Shown here: piece after piece, positions 20,811-30,062 of the stretch
Layout of the letters: each line of letters starts with the position of its first letter
Position numbering within the stretch: the first letter of the stretch is position 1
DNA from: an uncultured Woeseia sp.
GTDB taxonomy: Bacteria; Pseudomonadota; Gammaproteobacteria; Steroidobacterales; Woeseiaceae
NCBI GenBank assembly: GCA_913031125.1
Contig: CAJWFK010000006.1
Coordinates: forward strand, 40,031-104,030
Direction of reading: 5' to 3'
DNA: 64,000 nt
Position numbers and translations under genes: made by a program
Notes under the pieces: generated by a model
Told to the model about the DNA's origin: nothing
Database searches by the model: none
The model's input: only the letters and a program-made list of their open reading frames with translations

Positions 20811-20964
20811 ACGAAGTTTGAAATCAGCTTACTGACTTTCTAGACAGCGATTATTGAGGCTTACCTACCGTATTCGGAAAATTTAATAGTTTGGAAGGTT
20901 GTCGCTATAAATTAAATTTTTATATCACTTGTGCCGGAAGGTGTGAGCAAAGATACTTGTAACT

Positions 20965-21819
20965 ATGAATACCAAGAAATTCTCTAGTACTAAAACCTAT
21001 GTCGCAACCGATGATTTACTCATGGCTGTAAATGCTGCTGTTACCCTTGAGCGGCCGATTCTAATAAAAGGTGAGCCTGGTACTGGGAAAACACAGCTTG
21101 CTATCGAAATCGCAAATGTGCTGAATTGTCCTCTATTCGAGTGGCATATTAAATCGACAACTAAGGCGCAACAGGGACTCTACGATTACGATGCTGTTGC
21201 AAGGTTGCGGGACTCGCAGTTAGGCGATGATCGTGTCCATGATATCGCCAATTACATTGTGCAGGGTAAGCTTTGGGAAGCATTTGTGAGTGCTGAACAG
21301 CCGGTACTTTTGATAGATGAAATTGATAAGGCAGACATAGAGTTTCCGAATGATTTGTTACAAGAGCTAGATCGTATGGAATTTTTAGTATACGAGACTA
21401 AGCAGGTTATCAAAGCCAAGCAGCGTCCCATCGTCGTTATTACGAGTAATAATGAGAAAGAACTTCCTGACGCATTCCTGCGGCGCTGTTTTTTTCATTA
21501 CATAAAATTTCCAGATAAAGCAACTATGCGCAAGATAATTGCAGTACATTATCCTGACATCAAGAAAATCCTTCTCCGTGAAGCGTTAGAGACTTTCTAC
21601 AAAGTACGAGAAGTACCTGGCCTCAAAAAAAAGCCGTCAACATCTGAATTACTCGATTGGATAAAATTGCTCGTTGCTGAAGATATCTCCGCACAAGCCC
21701 TTCGTGAAGCAGATCCTAGAAAAGCCATACCGCCACTTTATGGTGCCCTATTAAAGAATGAGCAAGATGTACATTTGTTCGAACAACTTGTGTTCTTAGA
21801 TAGGCGGAATCCACAGTAG
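20965..21819 (+). CDS. MoxR-family AAA+ ATPase
   Basis: A cytoplasmic AAA+ ATPase of 284 residues with Walker A GEPGTGKTQ near residue 37, Walker B VLLIDEIDKAD near 112, a sensor-1 ITSNN near 155 and an arginine-rich RRCFFHY. MoxR ATPases act with VWA proteins as chaperones for cofactor insertion or complex assembly. The next gene, 6 nt downstream, is such a VWA protein. No target enzyme lies beside the pair, so its client is unknown. Confidence 0.92.
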   Translation: MNTKKFSSTKTYVATDDLLMAVNAAVTLERPILIKGEPGTGKTQLAIEIANVLNCPLFEWHIKSTTKAQQGLYDYDAVARLRDSQLGDDRVHDIANYIVQGKLWEAFVSAEQPVLLIDEIDKADIEFPNDLLQELDRMEFLVYETKQVIKAKQRPIVVITSNNEKELPDAFLRRCFFHYIKFPDKATMRKIIAVHYPDIKKILLREALETFYKVREVPGLKKKPSTSELLDWIKLLVAEDISAQALREADPRKAIPPLYGALLKNEQDVHLFEQLVFLDRRNPQ

Positions 21820-21825
21820 TAGCTG

Positions 21826-23001
21826 ATGTTTGTTGAGTTTTTTTTTATGCTGAGGGACGGTGGCATGAAGCCCTCTATTACCGAACTCCTTACATTGCTG
21901 GAAGCTATGGAACGAGGTATTCACGGCGATAGCGTTGAGGAGTTCTATTACTTAGCTCGGTCTTGTCTTGTAAAAGATGAGTCACAATTTGATCGCTTCG
22001 ATCAAATATTTGGAGCCCACTTTCATGGTATTGAACAGGCAATTAAGGATTTATCCACAGAGCTCCCTGATGACTGGCTGCGTAAACAGGCTGAGTTGCT
22101 TCTAACTGAAGAAGAGCGTGAAAAAATAAAAGCTTTGGGCGGGTTTGATCAGTTAATGAAAGCGTTAGAGGATAGACTGAAGGATCAGCAGGGTAGGCAC
22201 CAAGGAGGTAGTAAGTGGATTGGCACCGCTGGTACTTCGCCATTTGGGGCTTATGGCTACAACCCGGAAGGGGTCCGAATTGGACAGCAGGGCTCACGCA
22301 ATCGCAGGGCAACCAAGGTGTGGGATCGTCGTGAATATCGTAATCTTGACGACACTCTGGAATTAGGAACTCGTAACCTTAAGATTGCGCTAAGGAAGCT
22401 TCGAAAGTTTGCTCGTCAAGGTGCAGCTGACCAGCTGGATCTACCAGATACAATCGATAAAACGGCGCGTAATGCAGGGATGTTAGATCTTCGTATGGTT
22501 CCGGAGCGTCATAATGCCGTCAAGGTTCTACTGTGTTTGGATATTGGTGGCTCAATGGATGATCATGTTCGTGTTTGCGAAGAGCTCTTTTCCGCGGCCC
22601 GTAACGAATTTAAGCACCTAGAGTATTTCTACTTTCACAATTTTATTTATGAAAGTTTGTGGAAGGATAATAAGCGTCGCCATGCGGAACGAATCCCGAC
22701 GATGGAGTTAACGCATAAATATGGACCGGAATACAAGCTTGTATTTGTTGGCGATGCGACCATGAGTCCTTACGAAATTGTTTATGCAGGTGGAAGTGTG
22801 GAGCATTGGAATGAAGAGCCTGGGGCAGTTTGGATCAAGCGCCTCCTAGGAACCTATGGCAAAGCAATTTGGCTTAATCCTGAGCCCCGGCATCGGTGGG
22901 ATTACACGCCATCCGTTAAACTTACTCAGGAGATTATGGAGAATCGCATGTTTCCACTGACATTGTCTGGAATTGATGACGGTATAAAATCTCTGCAATA
23001 G
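21826..23001 (+). CDS. VWA domain protein, CoxE-like partner of MoxR ATPase
   Basis: The protein has 391 residues. The N-terminus (FFFMLRDGGMKPSITELLTLLEA) is the usual start of CoxE-like proteins and supports the ATG at 21826. The C-terminal half is a von Willebrand A domain with the metal-site variant LCLDIGGSMDDH near residue 240. CoxE-type proteins pair with MoxR ATPases in cofactor maturation, for example of CO dehydrogenase, but no cox structural gene is here. It is cotranscribed with the preceding AAA+ gene. Confidence 0.9.
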   Translation: MFVEFFFMLRDGGMKPSITELLTLLEAMERGIHGDSVEEFYYLARSCLVKDESQFDRFDQIFGAHFHGIEQAIKDLSTELPDDWLRKQAELLLTEEEREKIKALGGFDQLMKALEDRLKDQQGRHQGGSKWIGTAGTSPFGAYGYNPEGVRIGQQGSRNRRATKVWDRREYRNLDDTLELGTRNLKIALRKLRKFARQGAADQLDLPDTIDKTARNAGMLDLRMVPERHNAVKVLLCLDIGGSMDDHVRVCEELFSAARNEFKHLEYFYFHNFIYESLWKDNKRRHAERIPTMELTHKYGPEYKLVFVGDATMSPYEIVYAGGSVEHWNEEPGAVWIKRLLGTYGKAIWLNPEPRHRWDYTPSVKLTQEIMENRMFPLTLSGIDDGIKSLQ

Positions 23002-23060
23002 TCACCTACTAATTAAATAAGGGGCAATCTAGAATGTCCTTTTCATTCCACCTTACCGAT

Positions 23061-23594
23061 TTAGTCGCTGGCTTGCAGCGTTTCTAGATCTGCCAGAATT
23101 TCGGCTGAATGTGTATCAGGGTTAACTTTTTTGTAATGTTTGGCTACCTTGCCCTCTGGATCAATGAGGAACGTTTCCCGCTTTGCTATCGAAAGTCCCA
23201 TAAACCGCGATTTAACTCCATAGGCGTCAGCAGTTATACCTTCAGCGTCAGCGAGCAGCGGAAACGGCAAACCATATTTTTCCGAAAATTGTTTATGGGA
23301 TGCTTCATCATCCATACTGACACCTAAAATTTGGCAGTCGGCTTTTTTAAAAGCGAATATATTGTCCCTAAATTCACAGGCTTCAGTCGTACATCCTGGG
23401 GTGTCATCTTTCGGGTAAAAATATAGTGCTATCCATGAGCCTCGGTAGTCTTCGATGGAATGCGGTTGTCCGTCTTGGTCTCTAAGTTCGAATGCAGGGG
23501 CTGGTTCTCCTTCCATTGGTTGTTCGGCCACCACCACCTCATTTCCTAATGTGATCAGAAAGAGGATCAACGTTTTAAAAATAAGCTTTTGCAT
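23061..23594 (-). CDS. Bcp/PrxQ-type peroxiredoxin with N-terminal signal peptide
   Basis: A thiol peroxidase of 177 residues. The peroxidatic Cys is in TPGCTTEACEF, with a second Cys five residues later as in atypical 2-Cys Bcp enzymes. The family core starts at EGEPAPAFELRDQDG. A hydrophobic leader (residues 4-23, then Ala-Glu) precedes it and looks like a Sec signal peptide, so the enzyme is probably periplasmic, whereas E. coli Bcp is cytoplasmic. It is transcribed toward the VWA gene and divergent from the patatin gene. Confidence 0.92.
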   Translation of the reverse strand: MQKLIFKTLILFLITLGNEVVVAEQPMEGEPAPAFELRDQDGQPHSIEDYRGSWIALYFYPKDDTPGCTTEACEFRDNIFAFKKADCQILGVSMDDEASHKQFSEKYGLPFPLLADAEGITADAYGVKSRFMGLSIAKRETFLIDPEGKVAKHYKKVNPDTHSAEILADLETLQASD

Positions 23595-23674
23595 TACTAA
23601 ACCCCAGTTTAATCAATTGATTAAACTTTTCACGATTGGCATCAATTACAGGCTGACTATAATACGCTAAACAC

Positions 23675-24886
23675 ATGAAAGTTGATCAAGATAATTTAAA
23701 GACAGGACTGGTATTACCTGGCGGAGGCGCGCGTGGCGCATTTCAGGTTGGTGTACTTAAAGCCATTGCCGAGCTTCTGCCAAATCGATTAGCAAGTCCG
23801 TTCTCAATAATTAGTGGGACATCTGCTGGTGCGATTAACTCGGTAGTTCTTGCTACTCAAGCGGAAAGATTTAGTTTAGCAATTGAGCAATTAGAAGACG
23901 TCTGGTGTAATTTTCACTGCAATCAAGTTTACCGTACAGATGCTGCAACTATGGTCAGAAGCAGCTTACACTGGTTTGCGGCAATTGTGTTTGGCGGTAT
24001 GTTTGTAGCTCCTCCAAAATCGTTGCTCAATATTTCCCCACTTCGGTCACTATTAAATTCTAAAGTTCAATTTTCTCGTATCCAATCAGCAATTGATCGT
24101 GGTTACTTGCACGCTGTTGCTGTGACAGCTGCGGGCTATGATTCTGCTCGGTCAACTACTTTTTTTCAGTCGAGGTCTGGTATCTCCCCTTGGTTAAGGA
24201 CTCGTCATGCAGGTGTTCCGTCGCACATAAACACTGACCACTTGATGGCAAGCATTGCCGTCCCAATGATTTTTCCGCCAGTCAATATTAGCGGTGAATA
24301 TTTTGGTGACGGTGCTATGCGCCAGGCGACACCCCTCAGTCCAGCTATTCATCTAGGAGCTGATCGAATTCTTGTCATTGGTGTGCGTAACGAGGTTGCG
24401 TTGACGCCACCAAACCCGGAGGATGCCAAACCATTTCCGAGTTTTAGCCAAATAGCAGGCTACATGCTCGATACTTTGTTTATGGATGGGCTTTACTCCG
24501 ACCTTGAAAACCTGACTCGTATCAACCAGCTAATGGATTCAGTGTCCACTGACCACCATGGGGATATAATGGGCCGCATGAGGCCAATCGATACGATGGT
24601 TGTACTTCCGAGCAAGGACTTTCGCGATGTTGCCCAGACGTGTTTTAAGAATATGCCAAAAACGATGCGCTTTTTGTTACGCGGATTAGGAAGTGACGGT
24701 GAAAAAGAAGATCGATTGTTGAGTTTTTTATTATTTGAACAAGCGTATACGAGAGAACTCGTTGAGCTTGGTTACAATGATGCGATGCAGGTAAAAGCTC
24801 AACTTGTTGACTTTGTGACAGGTCAAGAAGTCCCGCGGTTATTTGCCCCGTCTTGGGTAGAAAAGGACCTAAGCATGTTCCAATAA
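23675..24886 (+). CDS. Patatin-like phospholipase
   Basis: A serine hydrolase of 403 residues that probably cleaves lipid acyl chains. The oxyanion loop GGGARGAFQVGVL is at about residues 16-28, the nucleophile is in GTSAG near residue 48, and the catalytic Asp is in the GDGA motif near residue 210. There is no signal peptide, so it is likely cytoplasmic or membrane-associated. The start MKVDQDNLKTGLVLPGGG leaves a normal short N-terminus. No partner gene is evident. Confidence 0.92.
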   Translation: MKVDQDNLKTGLVLPGGGARGAFQVGVLKAIAELLPNRLASPFSIISGTSAGAINSVVLATQAERFSLAIEQLEDVWCNFHCNQVYRTDAATMVRSSLHWFAAIVFGGMFVAPPKSLLNISPLRSLLNSKVQFSRIQSAIDRGYLHAVAVTAAGYDSARSTTFFQSRSGISPWLRTRHAGVPSHINTDHLMASIAVPMIFPPVNISGEYFGDGAMRQATPLSPAIHLGADRILVIGVRNEVALTPPNPEDAKPFPSFSQIAGYMLDTLFMDGLYSDLENLTRINQLMDSVSTDHHGDIMGRMRPIDTMVVLPSKDFRDVAQTCFKNMPKTMRFLLRGLGSDGEKEDRLLSFLLFEQAYTRELVELGYNDAMQVKAQLVDFVTGQEVPRLFAPSWVEKDLSMFQ

Positions 24887-24924
24887 TAATTAATGCTCGA
24901 CCTGTTTTTTAGATTTGCTAATTA

Positions 24925-24959
24925 ATACTGCTCGATGGGGGCCAAGACTTCAGCAGTAT
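24925..24959. repeat. Inverted repeat between the patatin gene and rapZ
   Basis: ATACTGCT and AGCAGTAT pair over 8 bp around a 19-nt loop. There is no T-run, so any role as terminator or operator is uncertain. It lies in the gap between two convergent genes. Confidence 0.3.
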
Positions 24960-25088
24960 AGATAATGTTTGATGATGGTAATTAAAGCCAGTTACATTAA
25001 AAAGCGAGCCCTAAGTTCAGAAAAGACATTACCCGATAACATCTGGTAGAGCTAAAATTCAGCCTTATTGACCGGTAATCACACTCGT

Positions 25089-25997
25089 CTAACTTTTGTC
25101 AGAGTAATCGCTTACGTGGTGCCCAAGTTCATTATGCCTTGTGTGTACCAATTCATTCAGATTTGTCAACTCGGCCGCAAGTTTCTCGGTCATGCACACT
25201 GACCGGTGTTGTCCGCCAGTACAGCCTAAAGCAATTGTAAGATAGCTACGATTACTAATTAGATACTCGGGGATCCAGCGTTTTAGAAAAACCATAATAT
25301 CTTCATACATTGTGTTGAAATTCTTTTGTGCCTCAAGAAAATTTACTACCTCTATATCTAGGCCTGTTAGGGGTCGAAGTGTCGGGTCCCAATATGGGTT
25401 TGGTAGGCACCGGAGATCAAATACAAAATCAGCGTCGGCAGGAATGCCGTGCTTAAAGCCGAATGATTGCAACAAGATTGATAGTTCTTTTTGTTGGCGC
25501 CGATTAACTCGAAACTTTATGGCGTCCGCTAGTTCATAAATGCTGGTGCGCGACGAATCAACGATGAGATCTGCTGCATTGATTATCGGACCAAGTAATT
25601 CACGTTCTTGCTGAATTGCGGATCGCAGCTCCAATGCTGCGTTGGCAAGGGGGTGTTTTCGCCGAGTTTCGCTATATCTTTTTAGTAGCACCGCCTCTTC
25701 TGCTTGGAGAAAGATTAGATCAGTCTGGATACCTGCTGCTCTAATTTCTGTTAGGAGCTTAGGTAGCGCTTGCAGATCCTCGTGCCGATTGCGTGCGTCG
25801 ACGCCAACAGCAATATGATTTGACGTGGTTTTACCTGATTGAGTGAGGTCATCAAGCAGCGCTCGTAATAAGCTTGCTGGCATATTATCGATGCAATAAT
25901 AACCAAAATCCTCTAAGGCATGCAGAGCGATAGTTTTGCCTGATCCAGATAGCCCACTGATCACAATTAATCGTTTGGTTTTCTTTTCCTTTGTCAT
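25089..25997 (-). CDS. rapZ: RNase adapter RapZ (RapZ/YvcJ family)
   Basis: A P-loop nucleotide-binding protein of 302 residues. In enterobacteria RapZ directs RNase E to the sRNA GlmZ and so sets glucosamine-6-phosphate supply for the envelope. Walker A is GLSGSGKT near residue 15 and the C-terminal domain has the conserved CTGGQHRS near residue 262. It is the last gene of the yrbG-rpoN series. It follows rpoN directly, with no hpf, ptsN or npr in the 135-nt gap. Confidence 0.96.
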   Translation of the reverse strand: MTKEKKTKRLIVISGLSGSGKTIALHALEDFGYYCIDNMPASLLRALLDDLTQSGKTTSNHIAVGVDARNRHEDLQALPKLLTEIRAAGIQTDLIFLQAEEAVLLKRYSETRRKHPLANAALELRSAIQQERELLGPIINAADLIVDSSRTSIYELADAIKFRVNRRQQKELSILLQSFGFKHGIPADADFVFDLRCLPNPYWDPTLRPLTGLDIEVVNFLEAQKNFNTMYEDIMVFLKRWIPEYLISNRSYLTIALGCTGGQHRSVCMTEKLAAELTNLNELVHTRHNELGHHVSDYSDKS

Positions 25998-26132
25998 TTT
26001 TTCTGAGTAGGCTTGAGTTTAAACATTAGCTGCACGACATTGCTCCAGTTATTGCTCTTTTAATCGAATATTAGGTTTTACATGCTAGCTATATTTTGTT
26101 TCTGAATTGCTGTTTCATTGTGTTGTTCTGTC

Positions 26133-27539
26133 TTATTGTGCCGTTTGATTTCGTTTAGTTACTTTTCTCTCGCTTGATGAAGGAATTCTCATTGCTTCCC
26201 TGTATTTTGCGACAGTCCGCCGTGCAACTGTGATTCCTTCCTTCGCCAAAAGAACTGTTATTTTGTTATCGCTTAATGGTTTTTCAACATTCTCTGCGCT
26301 TATCAGCTTGCGTATTTTTGCGCGAACCGAGATAGATGATTGATCTTCTCCAAGCGCTGTCGATAGGTGGCTTGAAAAAAAGTATTTGAATTCGAAAATT
26401 CCTCGGGGCGTATGCATGTATTTGTTTGAGGTAACACGGGATATTGTCGATTCGTGCATCCCGATTGATTCTGCAATGTTTCTCAGAATTAGCGGCTTCA
26501 TTGATTCGTCGCCATGATCAAGGAATTCGTGTTGTCGGGAGACAATGCAATTCGCAACCTTTAGAAGCGTCTCATTACGAATTTCAAGACTTCGCATTAG
26601 CCAGCGAGCTTCCTGCAGTTGCGTGCGCAATTCAGCATGATCACGACTCTCCTGAATTGATTTTGCATATTGCTGATTTATTGACAATTGTGGAATTCCT
26701 GCGGCACTGAGTTCCACTTGCCAGTGGCCGTCAATCTTACGAACAAAAACATCCGGTATGACATATTCTGCAGGGGATGGACTGGCTGATTGCCCCGGTT
26801 TCGGGTTACAACTTTTAACCAAGGCTAAGGCCAACTCGAATAGTGCTTCAGATGTTCTTAGTGATCGACGAATGTCGTCAAATTTTTGTCCAGCGACTAA
26901 AGAAAGGTGATCGGTTGCAATTTGAATTGCAAGCTCTAATCCAGGTGTCGATGGTTCGAGCTGTCGGAGCTGCAAGGTAATACATTCTGCCAACGATCTG
27001 GCCCCAATTCCGACGGGGTCGAGACTTTGAACTTTAGTAAGTACGTGTTCAATTTGAGGATTGGCGATATCAGAGTGTTGGCTCACAAACTCTTCTATTT
27101 CTTTAAGGTCGGCAATTAAGTAACCGTCATCATTGATGGCATCTACAATGGCTGTTCCAATGACTTCTTCTCTCGGCGTAAAGTCTTCCGTTGCAATTTG
27201 CCATAATAGATGTTGACGCAAGGTTTGGCTGTCGCGGTCTTCGAACTCGGTGTTGATAGCTGTACCCGAGTTCCATTTGCCGTCCCCGATGCTTTGGTTT
27301 GTATGCATGTTCGCGTTGTCAACTGCAGTAGGAACTTCTAATTCTCTGGTCGCCTCACTCGTGGTTTTCGATATATCAGGTAGGTCTTCCATCTCAAGCA
27401 TTACATTGTTTTCCAATGCATCTTGAATTTGTGCCGATAAGTCGAGCATAGAAAGCTGCAGCATACGAATTGCCTGCTGCAGTTGGGGCGTCATTGTCAG
27501 CGTCTGGCCAAGCTTTATTTGGAGTGAAGGTTTCAGCAT
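26133..27539 (-). CDS. rpoN: RNA polymerase sigma-54 factor
   Basis: It directs RNA polymerase to -24/-12 promoters and needs enhancer-binding activators. The protein has 468 residues: the Gln/Leu-rich region I opening LKPSLQIKLGQTLTMTPQLQQAIRML (first part), the core-binding centre, the helix-turn-helix region and the RpoN box as ARRTVAKYRE near residue 447. The start MLKPSLQ is canonical. It is downstream of lptB by 39 nt, as in other gammaproteobacteria. Confidence 0.97.
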   Translation of the reverse strand: MLKPSLQIKLGQTLTMTPQLQQAIRMLQLSMLDLSAQIQDALENNVMLEMEDLPDISKTTSEATRELEVPTAVDNANMHTNQSIGDGKWNSGTAINTEFEDRDSQTLRQHLLWQIATEDFTPREEVIGTAIVDAINDDGYLIADLKEIEEFVSQHSDIANPQIEHVLTKVQSLDPVGIGARSLAECITLQLRQLEPSTPGLELAIQIATDHLSLVAGQKFDDIRRSLRTSEALFELALALVKSCNPKPGQSASPSPAEYVIPDVFVRKIDGHWQVELSAAGIPQLSINQQYAKSIQESRDHAELRTQLQEARWLMRSLEIRNETLLKVANCIVSRQHEFLDHGDESMKPLILRNIAESIGMHESTISRVTSNKYMHTPRGIFEFKYFFSSHLSTALGEDQSSISVRAKIRKLISAENVEKPLSDNKITVLLAKEGITVARRTVAKYREAMRIPSSSERKVTKRNQTAQ

Positions 27540-27578
27540 TTTTAGCTGTTTTTACTACATCTCAATAATAGTGTTGCC

Positions 27579-28304
27579 TTAAAGTTTGAACTCCTGTCCA
27601 AGATAAACTTCTCGAACATGATGATTTTCTAAAATATCGTCAGGAGATCCTGAAGCAATCAAATTACCATCATTTAGTATGTAAGCCCGTGAGCAAATTC
27701 CGAGGGTTTCACGAACGTTATGGTCGGTAACGAGCACCCCGATTTCGCGGTCAGATAAGTGTCGAATTAACCTCTGGATATCGAGGACTGAAATTGGATC
27801 AACGCCAGCAAACGGTTCATCAAGAAGAATAAAGCGAGGATTGGCTGCCAGTGCTCTAGCAATTTCCACCCGACGTCGTTCACCACCAGATAAACTCAGC
27901 CCCAAGGAGGTTCTGACATGGCCAACATGAAGCTCATCAAGCAGTTGATCCAGTTCCTGTTCTCGCCCGGTACGATCAAGCTCTGATCTATTTTCTAAAA
28001 TGCTGAGGATATTTTGTTCTACGGTAAGCTTGCGAAAAATGGATGCTTCTTGCGGGAGATAGCCTAGCCCGAGAGCGGCTCTCTCATGCATTGGTAATGC
28101 TGTTAAATCCTGACCATTGAGTAGAATCTGCCCGCGATCTGAAGCAACAAGCCCCACAATCATGTAAAAAGCGGTTGTCTTGCCGGCACCATTAGGTCCT
28201 AGTAGGCCAACGACTTCGCCACTTTTTACTTCTAAACAAATTCCTTTTACAACCTCCCTGAATTTATAGCTTTTACAAATATCCTGAATGCTGAGAATAC
28301 TCAT
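27579..28304 (-). CDS. lptB: LPS export ABC transporter ATP-binding protein
   Basis: The cytoplasmic ATPase of the Lpt machine that extracts LPS from the inner membrane. It has 241 residues with Walker [10 protein letters not shown], signature LSGGERRR, Walker [13 protein letters not shown] and the H-loop TDHNVRE. Its start overlaps the lptA stop by one base, indicating translational coupling. The membrane partners LptF and LptG are not in this window. Confidence 0.98.
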   Translation of the reverse strand: MSILSIQDICKSYKFREVVKGICLEVKSGEVVGLLGPNGAGKTTAFYMIVGLVASDRGQILLNGQDLTALPMHERAALGLGYLPQEASIFRKLTVEQNILSILENRSELDRTGREQELDQLLDELHVGHVRTSLGLSLSGGERRRVEIARALAANPRFILLDEPFAGVDPISVLDIQRLIRHLSDREIGVLVTDHNVRETLGICSRAYILNDGNLIASGSPDDILENHHVREVYLGQEFKL

Positions 28305-28990
28305 TAATCAGATTCCTCATCATCTGTTTCGATTTGTTTTTTTTCGTCCTCCGAGGTTTCTGTTTGGTGGTACGTAAGTTCGCTTAGGAGACCGGGGGTA
28401 TAAGTGATCCGTACTCTTGGAGCACCTTCGGCACCAGATGAAGCATTTATGCGTTGTTCCCGTATGTTGTACACAAGGTAGTCAGACGAAATTTGATTGC
28501 TACCCTCTGTAATTGTGGCTTGCTCTGAGAACTGAATAATGCCTTCCACGAAGTCATATATTAACTTGCCTGCTTCAGCATAAGTGAGTTCATCAACTTC
28601 CGGCCGAGCTATTTGAAATCTTGCTGGGGAACCCAAAATTGTTGCAGTCTTTAGCTGGAACCCAGCAAATTCTACTTCGGCAATATTACTTTCAATCTTA
28701 CCGTTCTCGATGTTGATAACTACGTTACCATTGAAATGCCAGATACTGTTTTCAAAGTCCATTTTGCTCGCAAAGCCTTCGTCGGCAGATATACCAAGTG
28801 GTCCCTGCGTTAAACGCAGACCTTGAAACATAACCATCGAACTTTTCCCATCATAGGCAGTTGTTTCGGCATCCAGAGAAACTGGTAAACGCTTGTCTGT
28901 ATTTTGTGACGCTACTTGACTGGACAGCGAGAATACCAGAACCGAAATCCAGCAAAAGCGTTGTAAAGCTTGGGGACAATTGCAGTACAT
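28304..28990 (-). CDS. lptA: Periplasmic LPS transport protein LptA
   Basis: The periplasmic bridge protein that carries LPS from LptC to LptD. It has 228 residues: an N-terminal hydrophobic signal sequence (about residues 10-27), the OstA-like beta-jellyroll core, and a strongly acidic C-terminal tail (residues about 208-228) that is longer than usual. Its place between lptC and lptB fixes the identity where sequence conservation is modest. Confidence 0.9.
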   Translation of the reverse strand: MYCNCPQALQRFCWISVLVFSLSSQVASQNTDKRLPVSLDAETTAYDGKSSMVMFQGLRLTQGPLGISADEGFASKMDFENSIWHFNGNVVINIENGKIESNIAEVEFAGFQLKTATILGSPARFQIARPEVDELTYAEAGKLIYDFVEGIIQFSEQATITEGSNQISSDYLVYNIREQRINASSGAEGAPRVRITYTPGLLSELTYHQTETSEDEKKQIETDDEESD

Positions 28991-29004
28991 AATTACGTTA
29001 GGTA

Positions 29005-29562
29005 TTAGGGCACGAATTGACCACTAACATTTGATTTGAGTTCGAGTCTGTTTTCTCTCAATAATGCTAGCATGCCAATTCCGGTTAGCTGCCTAGGGCC
29101 AATTTTCAAATATACGCGATTGTTTGTTTCTGCCTTATAACTATCAGGTTCAATTTCCAGTTTTGCTGTCCGAATTTCGGTTACTTGCCCCGAAAAACCT
29201 TCGTTGCTTGTTGCCACTACGTCACCTTGGAGATTTAAAAACTTCTGATTTTGAGAAATGGTTGCGATATTCGCTTTGATCATCCATGGTACGTTAGTTT
29301 TAGCTGAGTATCTAAGGCTTACCCCCTGTAATTCAATGTCTTTGTTGGCAAGTTGTTTTGCGTATTGCGCCTCGATTTGGTAAAGCAGAGTTCCGTCGTT
29401 GTCAGTTCCCAAGATGCGCGGAGACTTTAGATAGAAACCCAAAGCAGGGCTTTCACTTGCCGGTTCTTGAGCCTCACCTCCAATCGGCGACCTTCCAAGT
29501 TGCCAGCTTCCGACTGCCGCTGCCGCTAGGAAGACCATCGTGATTGCGCTGCGAGTATCCAA
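29005..29562 (-). CDS. lptC: LPS export protein LptC
   Basis: A bitopic inner-membrane protein handing LPS to LptA. It has one N-terminal membrane helix (ITMVFLAAAAVGSW) and a periplasmic jellyroll. The start is uncertain. A TTG at 29562, directly after the kdsC stop, gives MDTRSAITMVF. A TTG at 29598 would overlap kdsC by 34 nt and add a Cys-rich tail unlike the family. The gene sits in the conserved kdsC-lptC-lptA-lptB order. Confidence 0.85.
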   Translation of the reverse strand: MDTRSAITMVFLAAAAVGSWQLGRSPIGGEAQEPASESPALGFYLKSPRILGTDNDGTLLYQIEAQYAKQLANKDIELQGVSLRYSAKTNVPWMIKANIATISQNQKFLNLQGDVVATSNEGFSGQVTEIRTAKLEIEPDSYKAETNNRVYLKIGPRQLTGIGMLALLRENRLELKSNVSGQFVP

Positions 29563-29564
29563 CT

Positions 29565-30062
29565 TCAGTCGCTCATTGCACCAACTACAAATTCGCAAAC
29601 TTCACGCACTGCACCATATCCACCTTTTGCGTGAGTTATTGCATCGCATTCTTCCTTTACTGCATCAACTGCGTTCCCTACAGCTATAGAGAAACCTACA
29701 TGCCGCAGTAGTTCAAGATCCGGGATATCGTCGCCAACATAGATCGTATCAGCGAGATTTATTTCTAGATCAGATATAACGGAATCGAGCGCAGCTACTT
29801 TATCTTTGCAACCTTGAATAACGTATTTGATGCCCAGTTCTGCCATACGTCTTTCGACAGCAACTGATTTACGGCCACTTATAATGACAACATCAATAGC
29901 TGAGTCGAGCAACTGGCGTATGCCGAAACCATCTTGGGTAGAAAAGGTTTTACTTTCAACTCCATCATCAGACAAATAAAATCGACCATCGGTAAACACG
30001 CCATCTACATCGAATCCAACTAGCCTCACATTAGATGTAAGTATTTTCCTGACGACAATCAC
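29565..30062 (-). CDS. kdsC: 3-deoxy-D-manno-octulosonate 8-phosphate phosphatase
   Basis: A HAD-family phosphatase that releases Kdo from Kdo-8-phosphate for LPS core synthesis. It has 165 residues with the nucleophile motif DVDGVFTDG near residue 19, the SGRK motif near 60 and GDDIPDLELL near 112. There is no cap domain, which is typical of KdsC. Its start overlaps the kdsD stop by 4 nt. Confidence 0.96.
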   Translation of the reverse strand: MIVVRKILTSNVRLVGFDVDGVFTDGRFYLSDDGVESKTFSTQDGFGIRQLLDSAIDVVIISGRKSVAVERRMAELGIKYVIQGCKDKVAALDSVISDLEINLADTIYVGDDIPDLELLRHVGFSIAVGNAVDAVKEECDAITHAKGGYGAVREVCEFVVGAMSD

